Shown: positions 34,328 through 43,636, numbered from the stretch's first letter. The stretch: 64,000 nucleotides of DNA from Stigmatella ashevillena (GCF_028368975.1 NZ_JAQNDM010000002.1:5078425-5142424), one strand, 5' to 3'. Numbers and translations are program-made. The notes: generated by a model from the letters alone, not told the origin.

Positions 34328-36352
34328 TCACCCACGGCGGGCCCGGAGGCGGCGCGAGGCCCCGCCCGCCCACAGCAGCACCAGCGCTCCCCACCCCAAC
34401 CCAGAGGAAGCCCCACACCCACACCCTACCCCCAGGCGGGTGACGACCTCGAAGTGGGTGGGCTCGGGCAGAGGACTCTCGTCACCCGCCGCCAGGAGTC
34501 GGACCGTGGCCGAGTGAGCCCCGGGAGCCAGCGCCTGCTCGGCGCTCAGTTCGTGATGGAACCGCCCCTCGCCATCCACCTCCACCTGGGCGACCTCCAC
34601 CCCATCCACCTGGAGGCGCACGCTCGTCCCCGCGGGGGCCGTCCCGGCCAGCAAGGGCATCGGGCCCACCACCTCGCCCTGCCCGGGCACCACCAGCAGG
34701 GGGAACTCCGGCGCCTCCTCCCCAGCATCCGGCACCGGAACGCCTCCATCCTCGCTCCCGACGACTTCGAAGCGGTGAGCGCTCGAACGGGCGCCCCATA
34801 CCCCCAAGGCCTCCGCGGCGGCGCTCAGCTCGTGCATGCCGGGCGCCAGGGGCGTGGAGATCTGAAACGAAAAGACCCCACTGGGGCCCGCGTCCACCGA
34901 GGCGAAGAGCACGCCATCCAGGAACAGGTGCACCCGGACGCCCGGCTCGGCCTCGAGTTCGACCAAGGGGCGGGGATCCACCCCCGTGGCGCCCTGCGCG
35001 GGAGACGTCAGCGTGGGCTGGGTGGGCGCCCGGAAGGGCTTCAGGACGTTCTGCACCAGCCCCGGCGCCGTGCCCGTGCCGCCGTTGGCGGGCGTCGCGC
35101 CGTGGGAGTCCTGGCTCGCCGTCGACCGGCCCGCGATGCCCCCCGAGACCGATGACAGACACGGGACGGAGGAGCCTTGCAGGAAGACGACGCCGCCTCC
35201 CCCACCGCCGCCAGGGCCGAGCGCGACCGTCGTATCGCGCACATCCCCTCCGTTGCCTCCCCGGGCTTCCACCACGTCGCAGACGAGGCCGTTCACCGCG
35301 CGCAGGACGATGGCTCCGCCCGCGCCGCCGCCCCCCGCCCCATCCTCGCCCTGGGTCATCAAAGGCTGGGCGCCATTGGCGTTGAAGAGCCCCTCCCCGG
35401 CGATCTCCTGGGCACGCAGGAACATCAGCCCACCGCCCGCGGCGCCCGCCGAACCCTTGTTCTCGTTGCCCTCGCCGGCGCCGCCCCCGCCTCCGAAGAT
35501 GAGCCGCTCCGTGGGGGTGTACACCACCGCGGCCCCGCCCAGCCCCCCCACCGCCTGATTGCCCCGGGCGGCCGAGGCGCGCCCTCCGAGTCCTCCGGTC
35601 CCCGCGTGCGCACCGCCGCCTCCGCCCGCGTTGTGGCAGTTGCCCCCTCCCCCCCCATTGGCCAGGTTTCCGTAACCCGAGGACGAGTTGTGGCGCCCCT
35701 CCACCAGCCCCTCGCCTTTGTAACTTCCGCCGCTGGCCATCGGCTCATCCAGGTTCACGCACCCCGCCAGGTCCGCATGGTTGACGAAGCTCCCCCCGCG
35801 AAAGCCCAACCCCTCCACGGAGAGCAGCCCTTCGTTGACGAACCGGCCGGACACCAGTGCCACGAGAATGCCCCCCGTGCTCCCATTCCAGGCCGCGGCC
35901 CGCAGCGAGCCCGTCCCCTGAACGGTCAACGAGGTGTACTCGGGCACGCTCACCACCTGGGACGCGCCCGCCGGGTAGCCGTGGAGCAGGGGCGCCGTCA
36001 GCGCCAGCACCCCCGAGGACACCGACGCCACGCGCGCGAACTCGAACCGGCCCACCGTGCCGCTGGCCAGGTGCAGGAGCCGGGCATCGCCCGAGGAGGG
36101 AACGGGCATCAGCCCCGTGGACTGGTGGAGGAACACCAGGTCCCCGGCCGTGAAGAGGGCGGAGTTTCCCACCGGGAGTGACGTCGCCCCGGACGTGACG
36201 CTGGTCCGCAGGGGCGTGTAGCGGTTGATGATCTGATTCTGGGCGGAGACGGTCAACGGACCGTTGCGTCCCGTGCCCAGCTCGAAGGTGTCCGGCTCCG
36301 CCAGCGCGCTCCCCGCAAGCAGGAGGACGGCCAGCACCAGGGAGGTTCTCAT
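34328..36352 (-). CDS. AgmC-like glycine-rich secreted protein, paralogue 2
   Basis: A 674-residue exported protein with the same order as the neighbour: signal peptide (MRTSLVLAVLLLAGSALA), EPDTFELGTGRNGPLTV module with INRYTPLRTSV, Gly-rich stretches including GGGGGNCHNAGGGGG and [16 protein letters not shown], Ig-like repeats, and a MYXO-CTERM-like end GCGCGASSGLGWGALVLLW followed by Arg. The two genes form a tandem duplication 93 bases apart, both minus strand. The tail signals anchoring or sorting to the cell surface. A role in gliding or surface adhesion is inferred from the AgmC-like start. Confidence 0.75.
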   Translation of the reverse strand: MRTSLVLAVLLLAGSALAEPDTFELGTGRNGPLTVSAQNQIINRYTPLRTSVTSGATSLPVGNSALFTAGDLVFLHQSTGLMPVPSSGDARLLHLASGTVGRFEFARVASVSSGVLALTAPLLHGYPAGASQVVSVPEYTSLTVQGTGSLRAAAWNGSTGGILVALVSGRFVNEGLLSVEGLGFRGGSFVNHADLAGCVNLDEPMASGGSYKGEGLVEGRHNSSSGYGNLANGGGGGNCHNAGGGGGAHAGTGGLGGRASAARGNQAVGGLGGAAVVYTPTERLIFGGGGGAGEGNENKGSAGAAGGGLMFLRAQEIAGEGLFNANGAQPLMTQGEDGAGGGGAGGAIVLRAVNGLVCDVVEARGGNGGDVRDTTVALGPGGGGGGGVVFLQGSSVPCLSSVSGGIAGRSTASQDSHGATPANGGTGTAPGLVQNVLKPFRAPTQPTLTSPAQGATGVDPRPLVELEAEPGVRVHLFLDGVLFASVDAGPSGVFSFQISTPLAPGMHELSAAAEALGVWGARSSAHRFEVVGSEDGGVPVPDAGEEAPEFPLLVVPGQGEVVGPMPLLAGTAPAGTSVRLQVDGVEVAQVEVDGEGRFHHELSAEQALAPGAHSATVRLLAAGDESPLPEPTHFEVVTRLGVGCGCGASSGLGWGALVLLWAGGASRRLRARRG

Positions 36353-36416
36353 GCGTGCATGGTGCCTCAGACTCCCAAAACGGGTCGAGGGTTGCCAGGA
36401 ACCGGCGTCCGCCGCC

Positions 36417-36941
36417 TTACTCCCTTTCGCCCTCGCCGGTCATTGCCAGGAGGACCGCCCGGTTCAAGGGTTCGAAACAGGACTGGCGCAGCAAGCGCGG
36501 CAAGGCGCGCTTGTCCACGCAGAGCAGTTGGAGCGCATCCGCCCACTCGCCCAGCACGGCCACCGCGCGCACCCCCGCGTCGTCCCGGTACACGTCATTC
36601 AAGTTGTGAACGAGCGCGGGCAGATCCTCCACCTCCCAGCGCTCGGTGCGCTCCCCCACCCACGCGTGCAACTCCAAACGGGGGCGCTCCCTCACATCCA
36701 CCAGCTTGAAGCGCCGGGCCGCGCCGCCCATGGCCAGCGTGAGCGGCCCCACGAGCTCATCCGGGCGGACATTGAAGGCCACCGTCAGCCCCCCGTGAAG
36801 CAGCCCCGCATCGCACAGCCGCAAGAGAGACACCGGCGGCGGCTCGCCCGGCACGGCCACCTGCGCGGCGGCCCCGCGGTCTTTGATCAGACGCTCACGT
36901 CCCAGCGTGTCAACCACCGAGGGCATTCTCACCGAGGACAT
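36417..36941 (-). CDS. Unknown 174-residue soluble protein
   Basis: No signal peptide or membrane segment. The middle (LTVAFNVRPDELVGPLTLA, RRFKLVDVRERPRLELHAWV) is beta-rich and the end helical (ALPRLLRQSCFEPLNRAVLL). Not recognised. It follows the 34328 gene in opposite reading order on the same strand (64 bases upstream of it), so it could be its operon leader gene. ATG at 36941 with GGAAGA just upstream; ATG at 36926 is an alternative. Confidence 0.55.
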   Translation of the reverse strand: MSSVRMPSVVDTLGRERLIKDRGAAAQVAVPGEPPPVSLLRLCDAGLLHGGLTVAFNVRPDELVGPLTLAMGGAARRFKLVDVRERPRLELHAWVGERTERWEVEDLPALVHNLNDVYRDDAGVRAVAVLGEWADALQLLCVDKRALPRLLRQSCFEPLNRAVLLAMTGEGERE

Positions 36942-37202
36942 TCTTCCAGGCCCCTTCTGTCCAGCGCCGTCCGGCGGGCGTCACACCGGAGATCCACGTC
37001 CTTTGATACATCCGCTTTGAAACTCACTTTCAGGCCCGACTGCTTTCTCTTGAAATCATGGGCACCTGGGCTTTGTCAGGCTCAAAGACACTCCGGCTCA
37101 TTCTCGGACTCGACACACCCGAAGCAATAAATCCGTGTGGCTGGGCTACCCGCGAGATGGGATTTCTGCTTTCCTCTGATGCGTCACTGAACGGGGGTGC
37201 GT
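36942..37202. other. Intergenic region between divergent genes, no gene seen
   Basis: This 261-base stretch lies between the 36417 gene and the SDR at 37203. It is less GC-rich than its surroundings, as expected for divergent promoters. No hairpin or convincing -35/-10 pair was found. Confidence 0.5.
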
Positions 37203-37931
37203 ATGGGTACTTTAGACGGAAAGATCGCCATCATCACGGGTGGAGGTTCGGGGATCGGTTTTGCGATTGCCGAGCGCTTCGCGAGAGATGGAGCGCAAGT
37301 GGTGCTGGCAGGACGCCGGCAGCAACGGTTGGAAGAAGCCGCGGCGAAGATCGGACGCGGCGCCCGGGGCATGCCGACGGATGTTGGCGACGAAACACAA
37401 GTCAAACGGCTCATCGATTCGGTGCCCCGTGTCGACCTGCTGGTCACCTGCGCGGGAGGCGCGGTGTTCGGTCCGGTGGAAGAAGTGCCCACCCAGGCAT
37501 GGGCTGACATGTTCCAATCGCGTTTCTTCGGGCAGCTCTCCGCCTGCCGGTACGCCGTTCCGAAGATGGCGCCGGGCAGCGCCATTCTCCTGTGCTCGGG
37601 GGTCGCCGGCCACGCGGCCCTGACGAACTACTCGGGCGGCGCGGGGCTGTGCGGCGCGGTCAACGCCATGGGGCGCTCGCTCGCGATCGAACTGGCCGCC
37701 AAGAACATCCGGGTCAATGTCCTCTCGCCCGGCCTGACCCGGGACACGGCCATCGACTGGGGCGTGCCGCCCGAGAAGCTGGGTGCCTTCATGGAGGGGC
37801 TCGTGAGCCGGGTTCCCCTGAAGCGCTCGGGAACCGTCCACGACATGGCGGACGCGGCCTTCTTCCTGTGCACGAACACCTACGCCACGGGCCAGGTGCT
37901 CGACATCGACGGCGGGTGGACGGCGGTGTGA
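37203..37931 (+). CDS. Atypical SDR oxidoreductase lacking the catalytic lysine
   Basis: A 242-residue SDR-fold protein with the cofactor motif TGGGSGIG and a C-terminal [11 protein letters not shown] typical of FabG-like proteins. The NNAG motif reads TCAGG, and the Y-x-x-x-K site reads NYSGGAG: the tyrosine is present but the lysine is replaced by alanine. Without the lysine, classical SDR chemistry should be impaired, so it may bind nucleotide without catalysis or use another mechanism. The ATG at 37203 with GGGGG upstream is preferred over GTG at 37197. It converges with the subtilisin gene at a 7-base gap. Confidence 0.8.
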   Translation: MGTLDGKIAIITGGGSGIGFAIAERFARDGAQVVLAGRRQQRLEEAAAKIGRGARGMPTDVGDETQVKRLIDSVPRVDLLVTCAGGAVFGPVEEVPTQAWADMFQSRFFGQLSACRYAVPKMAPGSAILLCSGVAGHAALTNYSGGAGLCGAVNAMGRSLAIELAAKNIRVNVLSPGLTRDTAIDWGVPPEKLGAFMEGLVSRVPLKRSGTVHDMADAAFFLCTNTYATGQVLDIDGGWTAV

Positions 37932-37938
37932 GCCGCCC

Positions 37939-39567
37939 TCAGTTGAGCTTGAACTGCTGGCTGGCACCGGCGTGGCAAGGGCGCTGGGTCAACGGATTGC
38001 CCGGCGCCGCGGTCCCGCCCGCGATGTCCAGGCATTGGCCACTCTGCTTGACCCTGATGCGGTAGAACCCGTCGTCCATCGCGGAGAGGGAGAAGCGCTG
38101 GGTGTCGCCCCCGTGGCAGGGATTCTGGATGAGCGCCGTCGGCTCCTCCGGACCGCCCCGGACGGCATCCAGGCACTGGCCGCTGTGCTGGGCCACGATG
38201 CGGTAATCCCCCGCCGCCACGTCCGGCTCGACCCGGAAGCGCTGGCTGGGGCCCGTGTGACACACGGACTGCATGATTTCCGCCCCTGCCTCCGCGCTTC
38301 CTCCCACGACATCCAGACACTGGGCGCTGTGCCGCGCGATGATCTCCAGCGGGGTGGTGATGTGCGGGTTGGAGAACAGCAGGCGGTTGGGGGAGCCCAT
38401 GCCCGGATTCAAGACCTTGTCCACCGAGGCGTACCCGGTGAGCGCCTGGGCCACGAGGGACGGCTCCGCGGTGGGGTTGAACTCCAGGAACAGCGCCGCG
38501 GTGCCCGCCACGTGGGGCGCGGCCGTGGAGGTGCCACTCAAGGTGCTGGTGATTGTGTCGCTGCTGTACCAGGCCGAGGTGACCCCCGAGCCGGGCGCGA
38601 ACAGGTCCAGACACGGGCCATGGTTGGAGAAGGAGGCGCGGTGGTCGTCGCGGTCCGTGGCGCCCACGGTGAGGGCCTCGGCGGTGCGGGCGGGGGAGAA
38701 GGCACAGGCATTGGCGTTCTGGTTGCCCGCGGCCACGGCGTAGACAACCCCCGCGGCGATGGAGTTGCGAACCGCATCATCCACCGCCTGATTGGCGCCC
38801 CCGCTCAGGCTCATGTTGGCCACAGCAGGCTTGAGGTGGTGGGCGGTCACCCAGTCCACCGCGCCGATGAGGGTGGACCACTCCGCGCCGCCCGAGCAGC
38901 CAAACACCCGCACCGAGTGCAGGAAGACGCCCTTGGCCACCCCCCAGGAGGCGCCGCCCAGGGTGCCTGCCACGTGGGTGCCATGGCCGCTGCAGTCCGC
39001 GGCGCCATTCCCATCAGCAACACCGGAGTAGTCCAGGGAGACGCGGCCGCCGAACTCGGCATGGGTGGCGCGGATGCCCGAGTCGATGACATAGGCGTGC
39101 ACCCCCTTGCCACGGAGGTTGTAGGTGTAGACGCCGTTGAGCGGCAGGTCCTGCTGGCCGATCCGGTCCAACCCCCAGGTGAGGTCCGCCTGCACGGCGT
39201 CCGGGTAGGCCATCCCATCTTCCACCACGTACTTCACGGAGGGGTCCGCCGCGAGCTGTTGGGCCTGGGCCTCGGGCGCCTTCACCAGGAAGCCGCGCAG
39301 CGCGTGCGCATAGGTCCGCTCCACCTTCACGCCGTGGCGCACGGCGAGCGCGCGCGCCAACTCCTCCACGGCCAGCGGCTCCACCCCCGGAGCCGACTCC
39401 TTCAGCACGACGATGTATTGGCCGGGCACCCACTCCCCGCCCGTCCGCAGGAGGCCCCGCGACGTCACCAGGCGAACCGTGGCTTCGGAAGCCAGCGGAC
39501 CGGACTCCGAGGCACATGCCCCCAGCGCCACGCAGGCGAGGCAGAGCAGGCTCAGACGAAGTCCCAT
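37939..39567 (-). CDS. Subtilisin-like S8 protease with C-terminal ricin-type lectin domain, lipoprotein
   Basis: A 542-residue exported protease. Signal with lipobox-like LACVALGAC, an I9 inhibitor propeptide (GQYIVVLKES to YVVEDGMAY), then the S8 domain with Asp in VIDSGIRATH, His in SGHGTHVAG and Ser in LSGTSTAAPHVAG. The usual Met after the serine motif is Thr here. The last 140 residues form three ricin B/beta-trefoil repeats (HSAQCLDVVGG, HSGQCLDAVRG, QSGQCLDIAGG), expected to bind sugars. It probably acts outside the cell in predation or nutrient release. GGAG precedes the ATG. Confidence 0.92.
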   Translation of the reverse strand: MGLRLSLLCLACVALGACASESGPLASEATVRLVTSRGLLRTGGEWVPGQYIVVLKESAPGVEPLAVEELARALAVRHGVKVERTYAHALRGFLVKAPEAQAQQLAADPSVKYVVEDGMAYPDAVQADLTWGLDRIGQQDLPLNGVYTYNLRGKGVHAYVIDSGIRATHAEFGGRVSLDYSGVADGNGAADCSGHGTHVAGTLGGASWGVAKGVFLHSVRVFGCSGGAEWSTLIGAVDWVTAHHLKPAVANMSLSGGANQAVDDAVRNSIAAGVVYAVAAGNQNANACAFSPARTAEALTVGATDRDDHRASFSNHGPCLDLFAPGSGVTSAWYSSDTITSTLSGTSTAAPHVAGTAALFLEFNPTAEPSLVAQALTGYASVDKVLNPGMGSPNRLLFSNPHITTPLEIIARHSAQCLDVVGGSAEAGAEIMQSVCHTGPSQRFRVEPDVAAGDYRIVAQHSGQCLDAVRGGPEEPTALIQNPCHGGDTQRFSLSAMDDGFYRIRVKQSGQCLDIAGGTAAPGNPLTQRPCHAGASQQFKLN

Positions 39568-39740
39568 GGCTCACTCCAGGTGACACACAGCGTCAAAGTT
39601 CCACGGTACCAGACTTTTCCTGGATTTCGAAACTAAACCGAGGGTGCGCCCGAGGGGGCATGTGTGTGCCCGAGAACCCTCCGGCCGCTGGGGCGAAGGG
39701 CCGCATTGGCTCGGAGGCGAGGGCTGGTGAGACTGCTGGG

Positions 39741-40022
39741 GTGACGCGGAACTTCCCTCCCTGGCTCATTGGCGCGCGGGTGCTTGGCACCGCGGCGCTC
39801 GTTGGCGCGCTGGCGCTCTCCCTGCAACCCGGCTTGGGCAAGCCCTGGCTGGGGGCGGTGCTCATCGGCGTGTTTCTGGTCCTGCGGCTGGGCGGCGAGT
39901 GGTTTCTCGCCCTGCGCTTTCCAGACCCGTCGGGCCGCAACCGCCGCGCGGCCTTGCTGAGCAGCGTGCTGGCCCTGGGCGTCGTGGCCTTCTGGTTCTA
40001 CGTCCGCTCGCGCGGCATGTGA
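39741..40022 (+). CDS. Small three-helix membrane protein
   Basis: A 93-residue protein with three predicted membrane helices (IGARVLGTAALVGALAL, WLGAVLIGVFLVLRL, LLSSVLALGVVAFWFYV) and no known domain. The GTG at 39741 places the first helix near the N-terminus; an ATG at 39660 would add 27 residues of poor coding quality. It converges with the LysR gene, overlapping by 25 bases. Confidence 0.5.
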   Translation: MTRNFPPWLIGARVLGTAALVGALALSLQPGLGKPWLGAVLIGVFLVLRLGGEWFLALRFPDPSGRNRRAALLSSVLALGVVAFWFYVRSRGM

Positions 40023-40918
40023 GCGCGCCGCCGCTGCACCCTCAGGAAGTCTGCGAGCGCCTTCAGCTTCGGCGCCACGTGCGTGCGGCTCGGGTAGTAG
40101 AGGAAGAAGCCAGGGAACAGCGGGCAATACGGCTCGAGCACGGACACGAGGCGTTTGTCGGCCAGCAACTTCCGCACGCGGCTCTCCGGGACGTAGGCGA
40201 GCCCCAGCCCGTCCACCGCGGCGCCCACCATGAGGTCCGCCTCGTTGAGGAACACGCGGCCATCGACCGCGACCTTGAGGTTCTTGGCGCCGTCCTTGAA
40301 ATCCCAGCGGAAGAGGCCGCCACTCGTCCTGCTGCGATAGTTGATGCAGTCGTGCTCGCGCAGCTCTCGCGGGTGCTTCGGCTTGCCACGCGCCGTGACA
40401 TACGACGGCGAGCCGACCACGGTCATGCGGATGTCACCGCTCACGGGGATGGCGATCATCTCGCGCTCCACCATCTCGCCGATGCGAAAGCCCGCATCGA
40501 AACCGTTCTCGACGATGTCGATGAACGCGTCGTCGATGTGAAGGTCGGCCTTGATGCCGGGATAGGCCGCGAGGAACTCGGCGAGCCGGGGGGCGAGCAC
40601 CTCCTCATAGCCGTAGCGCGGCAGGGTCAGGCGCAGGGTGCCGGCGGGGTGATCGCGCAGCTCGCCGAGCGATTCGAACGCCTCGTGCACGCCTTTCATC
40701 GCGGGCCCAAGCCGCGCGAGGAAGCGCGCGCCCGCCTCGGTGAGCCCGACGCTGCGCGTGGTGCGCTGGAGGAGACGCACGCCGACACGTTCCTCGAGTG
40801 CCCGGATGATCTGGCTCACCGCCGAGGGAGTAACCCGCAGTTCCACCGCGGCCGCGGAGAAGCTCCGCTTCTCCGCTACCGCGAGGAGTGCCGTGAGGCC
40901 CGAGAGGTCATCGCGCAT
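39998..40918 (-). CDS. LysR-family transcriptional regulator
   Basis: A 306-residue regulator with an N-terminal winged helix (FSAAAVELRVTPSAVSQIIRALEERVG, quoted in part) and a periplasmic-binding-like effector domain (GTLRLTLPRYGYEEVLAPRL, FDAGFRIGEM). It resembles the CrgA-type LysR group. It lies divergent to an SDR gene with 73 bases between starts, the classical arrangement in which the regulator controls the neighbour and itself. Confidence 0.92.
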   Translation of the reverse strand: MRDDLSGLTALLAVAEKRSFSAAAVELRVTPSAVSQIIRALEERVGVRLLQRTTRSVGLTEAGARFLARLGPAMKGVHEAFESLGELRDHPAGTLRLTLPRYGYEEVLAPRLAEFLAAYPGIKADLHIDDAFIDIVENGFDAGFRIGEMVEREMIAIPVSGDIRMTVVGSPSYVTARGKPKHPRELREHDCINYRSRTSGGLFRWDFKDGAKNLKVAVDGRVFLNEADLMVGAAVDGLGLAYVPESRVRKLLADKRLVSVLEPYCPLFPGFFLYYPSRTHVAPKLKALADFLRVQRRRAHMPRERT

Positions 40919-40939
40919 TCTTTAGAATAACTACAAAGC

Positions 40940-40956
40940 GCATCGAGATTCGACGC
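40940..40956. promoter_or_regulatory. Candidate LysR operator in the divergent region
   Basis: GCATCGA-GAT-TCGACGC is a 7-base inverted repeat with one mismatch, with a perfect TCGA-GAT-TCGA core, in the middle of the 73-base gap between the LysR and SDR genes. Size and position fit a LysR binding site. Confidence 0.45.
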
Positions 40957-40991
40957 ATTCCGAAATCCGGGAGCCTCCGTATCTTAGGGCC

Positions 40992-41837
40992 ATGGAAAAC
41001 ATCATGAGCCCACAGGGCAAAGTCTGGTTCGTCACCGGGGCGTCGTCAGGGTTTGGCCGTTGCATCGTGGAAGAGGCCCTCTCACGGGGCGAGCGCGTCG
41101 TCGCGACGGCCCGGGATCCGCGCACGCTCGATGAGCTCGTGGCACGCGCCCCCGATCGCGTTCTCGCGGTCCGGCTCGACGTCACGAAGACCCACGAGGT
41201 CCAGAGCGCCGTCGCGGCGGCCCTGGAGCGCTTCGGCGCCATCGACGTGCTCGTGAACAACGCGGGCTACACCGTGGTCGGTGCGGTCGAGGAGACGAGC
41301 GACGAGGAACTCCGGGCCGTGTTCGAGCCGCTGTTCTTCGGTGCGGTGGCGATGACGCGCGCCGTGCTCCCGCACATGCGCGAGCGCCGCACGGGAACCA
41401 TCGTCCAGCTCTCGAGCGCGGCCGGGATCGTGACGTGGGCGGGCGTCGGTGCGTACTGCGCGGCGAAGCATGCGCTCGAGGCAATGTCCGAATCGCTCGC
41501 GAAGGAGGTCGAGCCGCTCGGCGTGCGTGTGTTGATCGTCGAGCCGGGTATGTTCCGCACGAAGCTCCTCGGCGCATCGTTCCGGCCGACACCAGCAATG
41601 GCCGCCTACGCCTCGACGGTGGGCACGATGCGCGCGTACTCGACGCAGTCCAACGGTCAACAGCCCGGCGATCCCGCAAAAGCCGCTCGCGCGATCGCGG
41701 ATGCCGTCGCCGCAGGAGGTCCAGCGTTGCGCCTCCCCCTGGGCTCGGACGCGGTCGAATCCATTCGCGAGAAGCTCGCTCACATCGCGGCGGACGTGGA
41801 TCGTACGGAGCCGATCGCACGCTCGACGGCGCTCTGA
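40992..41837 (+). CDS. SDR oxidoreductase, probable LysR target
   Basis: A 281-residue classical SDR: VTGASSGFG, LVNNAGYTVVG, the catalytic YCAAK and LIVEPGMFRT. Similar to retinol dehydrogenase-like or oxidoreductases induced by xenobiotics. ATG at 41004 is an alternative start with GGAAAACATC in front, the same leader that precedes the SDR gene at 839. It is divergent from the LysR gene and converges with ychF. Substrate unknown. Confidence 0.88.
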   Translation: MENIMSPQGKVWFVTGASSGFGRCIVEEALSRGERVVATARDPRTLDELVARAPDRVLAVRLDVTKTHEVQSAVAAALERFGAIDVLVNNAGYTVVGAVEETSDEELRAVFEPLFFGAVAMTRAVLPHMRERRTGTIVQLSSAAGIVTWAGVGAYCAAKHALEAMSESLAKEVEPLGVRVLIVEPGMFRTKLLGASFRPTPAMAAYASTVGTMRAYSTQSNGQQPGDPAKAARAIADAVAAGGPALRLPLGSDAVESIREKLAHIAADVDRTEPIARSTAL

Positions 41838-41853
41838 GCCGCGAGCGGCCGAC

Positions 41854-42963
41854 TCAGACGTTGAAGCGGAAGTGCATGCAGTCGCCGTCTTGAACGACGT
41901 ACTCCTTGCCTTCCACGCGCAGCAGCCCCTTCTCCTTCACCGCGGACTCGCTGCCAAACTTGATGAGGTCCTCCCAGCGCACCACCTCGGCCTTGATGAA
42001 GCCGCGCTCGAAGTCCGAGTGGATGACGCCGGCCGCCTGGGGGGCCTTGAAGCCCGTGTGGATCGTCCAGGCGCGGCACTCCTGCTCGCCCACGGTGAAG
42101 TACGTCTGCAGGCCCAGGAGCTTGTAGCCCGCGCGCACCACCTTGTGCAGCCCGGGCTCGGTCAGCCCCGCGCTCTCCAGGAAGCCGGGACGCTCCTCCT
42201 CGGGCAACTGCTGGATCTCCGCCTCCATGGCCGCGGCGAGCACCACCACCCCGGCGCCCTCCTTCTCGGCCATCTCCCGCACCGCCTTCACGTGCGCGGA
42301 GGCATCTTCCTTGCCGATCTGCGACTCGCCGATGTTCGCCACGTACAGCACCGGCTTGTCCGTCAGCAGGAACAGCTCGCGGATGGCCGCGCGATCGTCC
42401 TCGCTCAGCTTCTGCGCGCGCACGGTGATGGAGGAGTCCAACCCTTCCTTGATGCGATCCAGCAGCGCCAGCTCCGCCTTCGCCTCATCCCCCGCCTTGC
42501 CGCCCGTCTTCGCGTTGCGCTGAGCGCGCTCGCGCCGCTTCTCCACCGTCTCCAGATCCTTGAGGCACAGCTCAATGTCCACCACGTCCCGGTCCCGGAC
42601 GGGGTTCACCCCGCCCTCCACGTGGGTGACGTTGTCGTCCTCGAAGCAGCGCAGCACGTGCAGCACCGCGTCCACCTGGCGGATGTTGGCCAGGAACTGG
42701 TTGCCGAGCCCCTCGCCCTTCGAGGCGCCGCGCACCAGGCCCGCGATGTCCACGAACTCCAGCGAGGTGGGCACCTTCTTCAGGGGCTTGATGAGGGCCG
42801 AGAGCTTGTCCAGCCGCTCGTCCGGCACGGGCACCACGCCCACGTTGGGCTCGATGGTGCAGAACGGGTAGTTGGCCGCCTGCGCACCCGCGGAGGACAG
42901 GGCGTTGAACAGGGTGGACTTGCCCACGTTGGGCAGGCCGACAATTCCAATGGAGAGCGCCAT
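41854..42963 (-). CDS. ychF: Redox-regulated ATPase YchF
   Basis: A 369-residue Obg-family P-loop NTPase that prefers ATP and associates with ribosomes and stress responses. G1 is GLPNVGKSTLFNAL, G3 FVDIAGLVRGASKGEGLGNQ, then a coiled-coil insertion (LETVEKRRERAQRN) and a C-terminal TGS domain (GVIHSDFERGFIKAEV). Full length for the family. A short gap of 49 bases separates it from atpF, so it may be read through from the ATP synthase operon. Confidence 0.97.
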   Translation of the reverse strand: MALSIGIVGLPNVGKSTLFNALSSAGAQAANYPFCTIEPNVGVVPVPDERLDKLSALIKPLKKVPTSLEFVDIAGLVRGASKGEGLGNQFLANIRQVDAVLHVLRCFEDDNVTHVEGGVNPVRDRDVVDIELCLKDLETVEKRRERAQRNAKTGGKAGDEAKAELALLDRIKEGLDSSITVRAQKLSEDDRAAIRELFLLTDKPVLYVANIGESQIGKEDASAHVKAVREMAEKEGAGVVVLAAAMEAEIQQLPEEERPGFLESAGLTEPGLHKVVRAGYKLLGLQTYFTVGEQECRAWTIHTGFKAPQAAGVIHSDFERGFIKAEVVRWEDLIKFGSESAVKEKGLLRVEGKEYVVQDGDCMHFRFNV

Positions 42964-43012
42964 GACGGCTCCTTGAACCCGCGCATGTGGCGGGTCACTT
43001 CCCTACGGAAAC

Positions 43013-43561
43013 TTACGAGGCGCGGCGGTCGGCCTGAGCAGCACCCGCCACGGGCAGCCCCTGGACGAACTGCTCGGCCAGGGCGCGGTGCTTGGCATCG
43101 TCCATGCGCTCAGACAGAAGCTTGCCGGCCACTTCCATGGCCAGGTCCACGGCGATGGTGCGCACCTCGGCGATGGCCTTGAGCTTCTGGTCTTCAATCT
43201 CGCGGCGGGCCTGGGCCTTGAGCTCCTCGGCCTCCTTGCGGCTCTTGTTCATCAGCTCGTCGCGGTACTTCTCCATGTCCTGCTGGTTCTTGCGCATCAT
43301 CTCCGCGGCCTCGCGGCGGGCCTCGGCGATGGCCGTCTTCTGGTCGGCCAGGAGCTTCTCCGCCTCGGAGCGCTCACGCTTGGCGCTCTCGATGGCGCTG
43401 GAGATCTGCTTCTCGCGCTCCTCCACCAGCGACAGGATGGGTCCCCACGCCTTCCACCGCAGCACCACGGCCACGAGGATGAAGGTGACGAGGGTCCAGA
43501 AGATGAGGCCCGGGCGGACCTCCACGAAGCTGCTGGCGGCGAGGACGGAAGGCAGGAGCAT
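43013..43561 (-). CDS. atpF: ATP synthase Fo subunit b
   Basis: A 182-residue b subunit: one N-terminal membrane helix (FWTLVTFILVAVVLRW), then a long charged coiled coil (EEREKQISSAIESAKRERSE onward) forming the peripheral stalk. The ATG at 43561 is chosen; TTG at 43615 would add a leader coded in a hairpin-rich region. Third of the main Fo genes (atpB, atpE, atpF); the delta-alpha-gamma-beta-epsilon genes are not adjacent. Confidence 0.95.
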   Translation of the reverse strand: MLLPSVLAASSFVEVRPGLIFWTLVTFILVAVVLRWKAWGPILSLVEEREKQISSAIESAKRERSEAEKLLADQKTAIAEARREAAEMMRKNQQDMEKYRDELMNKSRKEAEELKAQARREIEDQKLKAIAEVRTIAVDLAMEVAGKLLSERMDDAKHRALAEQFVQGLPVAGAAQADRRAS

Positions 43562-43636
43562 GGCGGCGTGTCCGGAGACGGCGGAGGAAAAGCGGGGAGA
43601 AACTGCCGGGTTCAACGTTCAGCGGGGACAGCGGGC

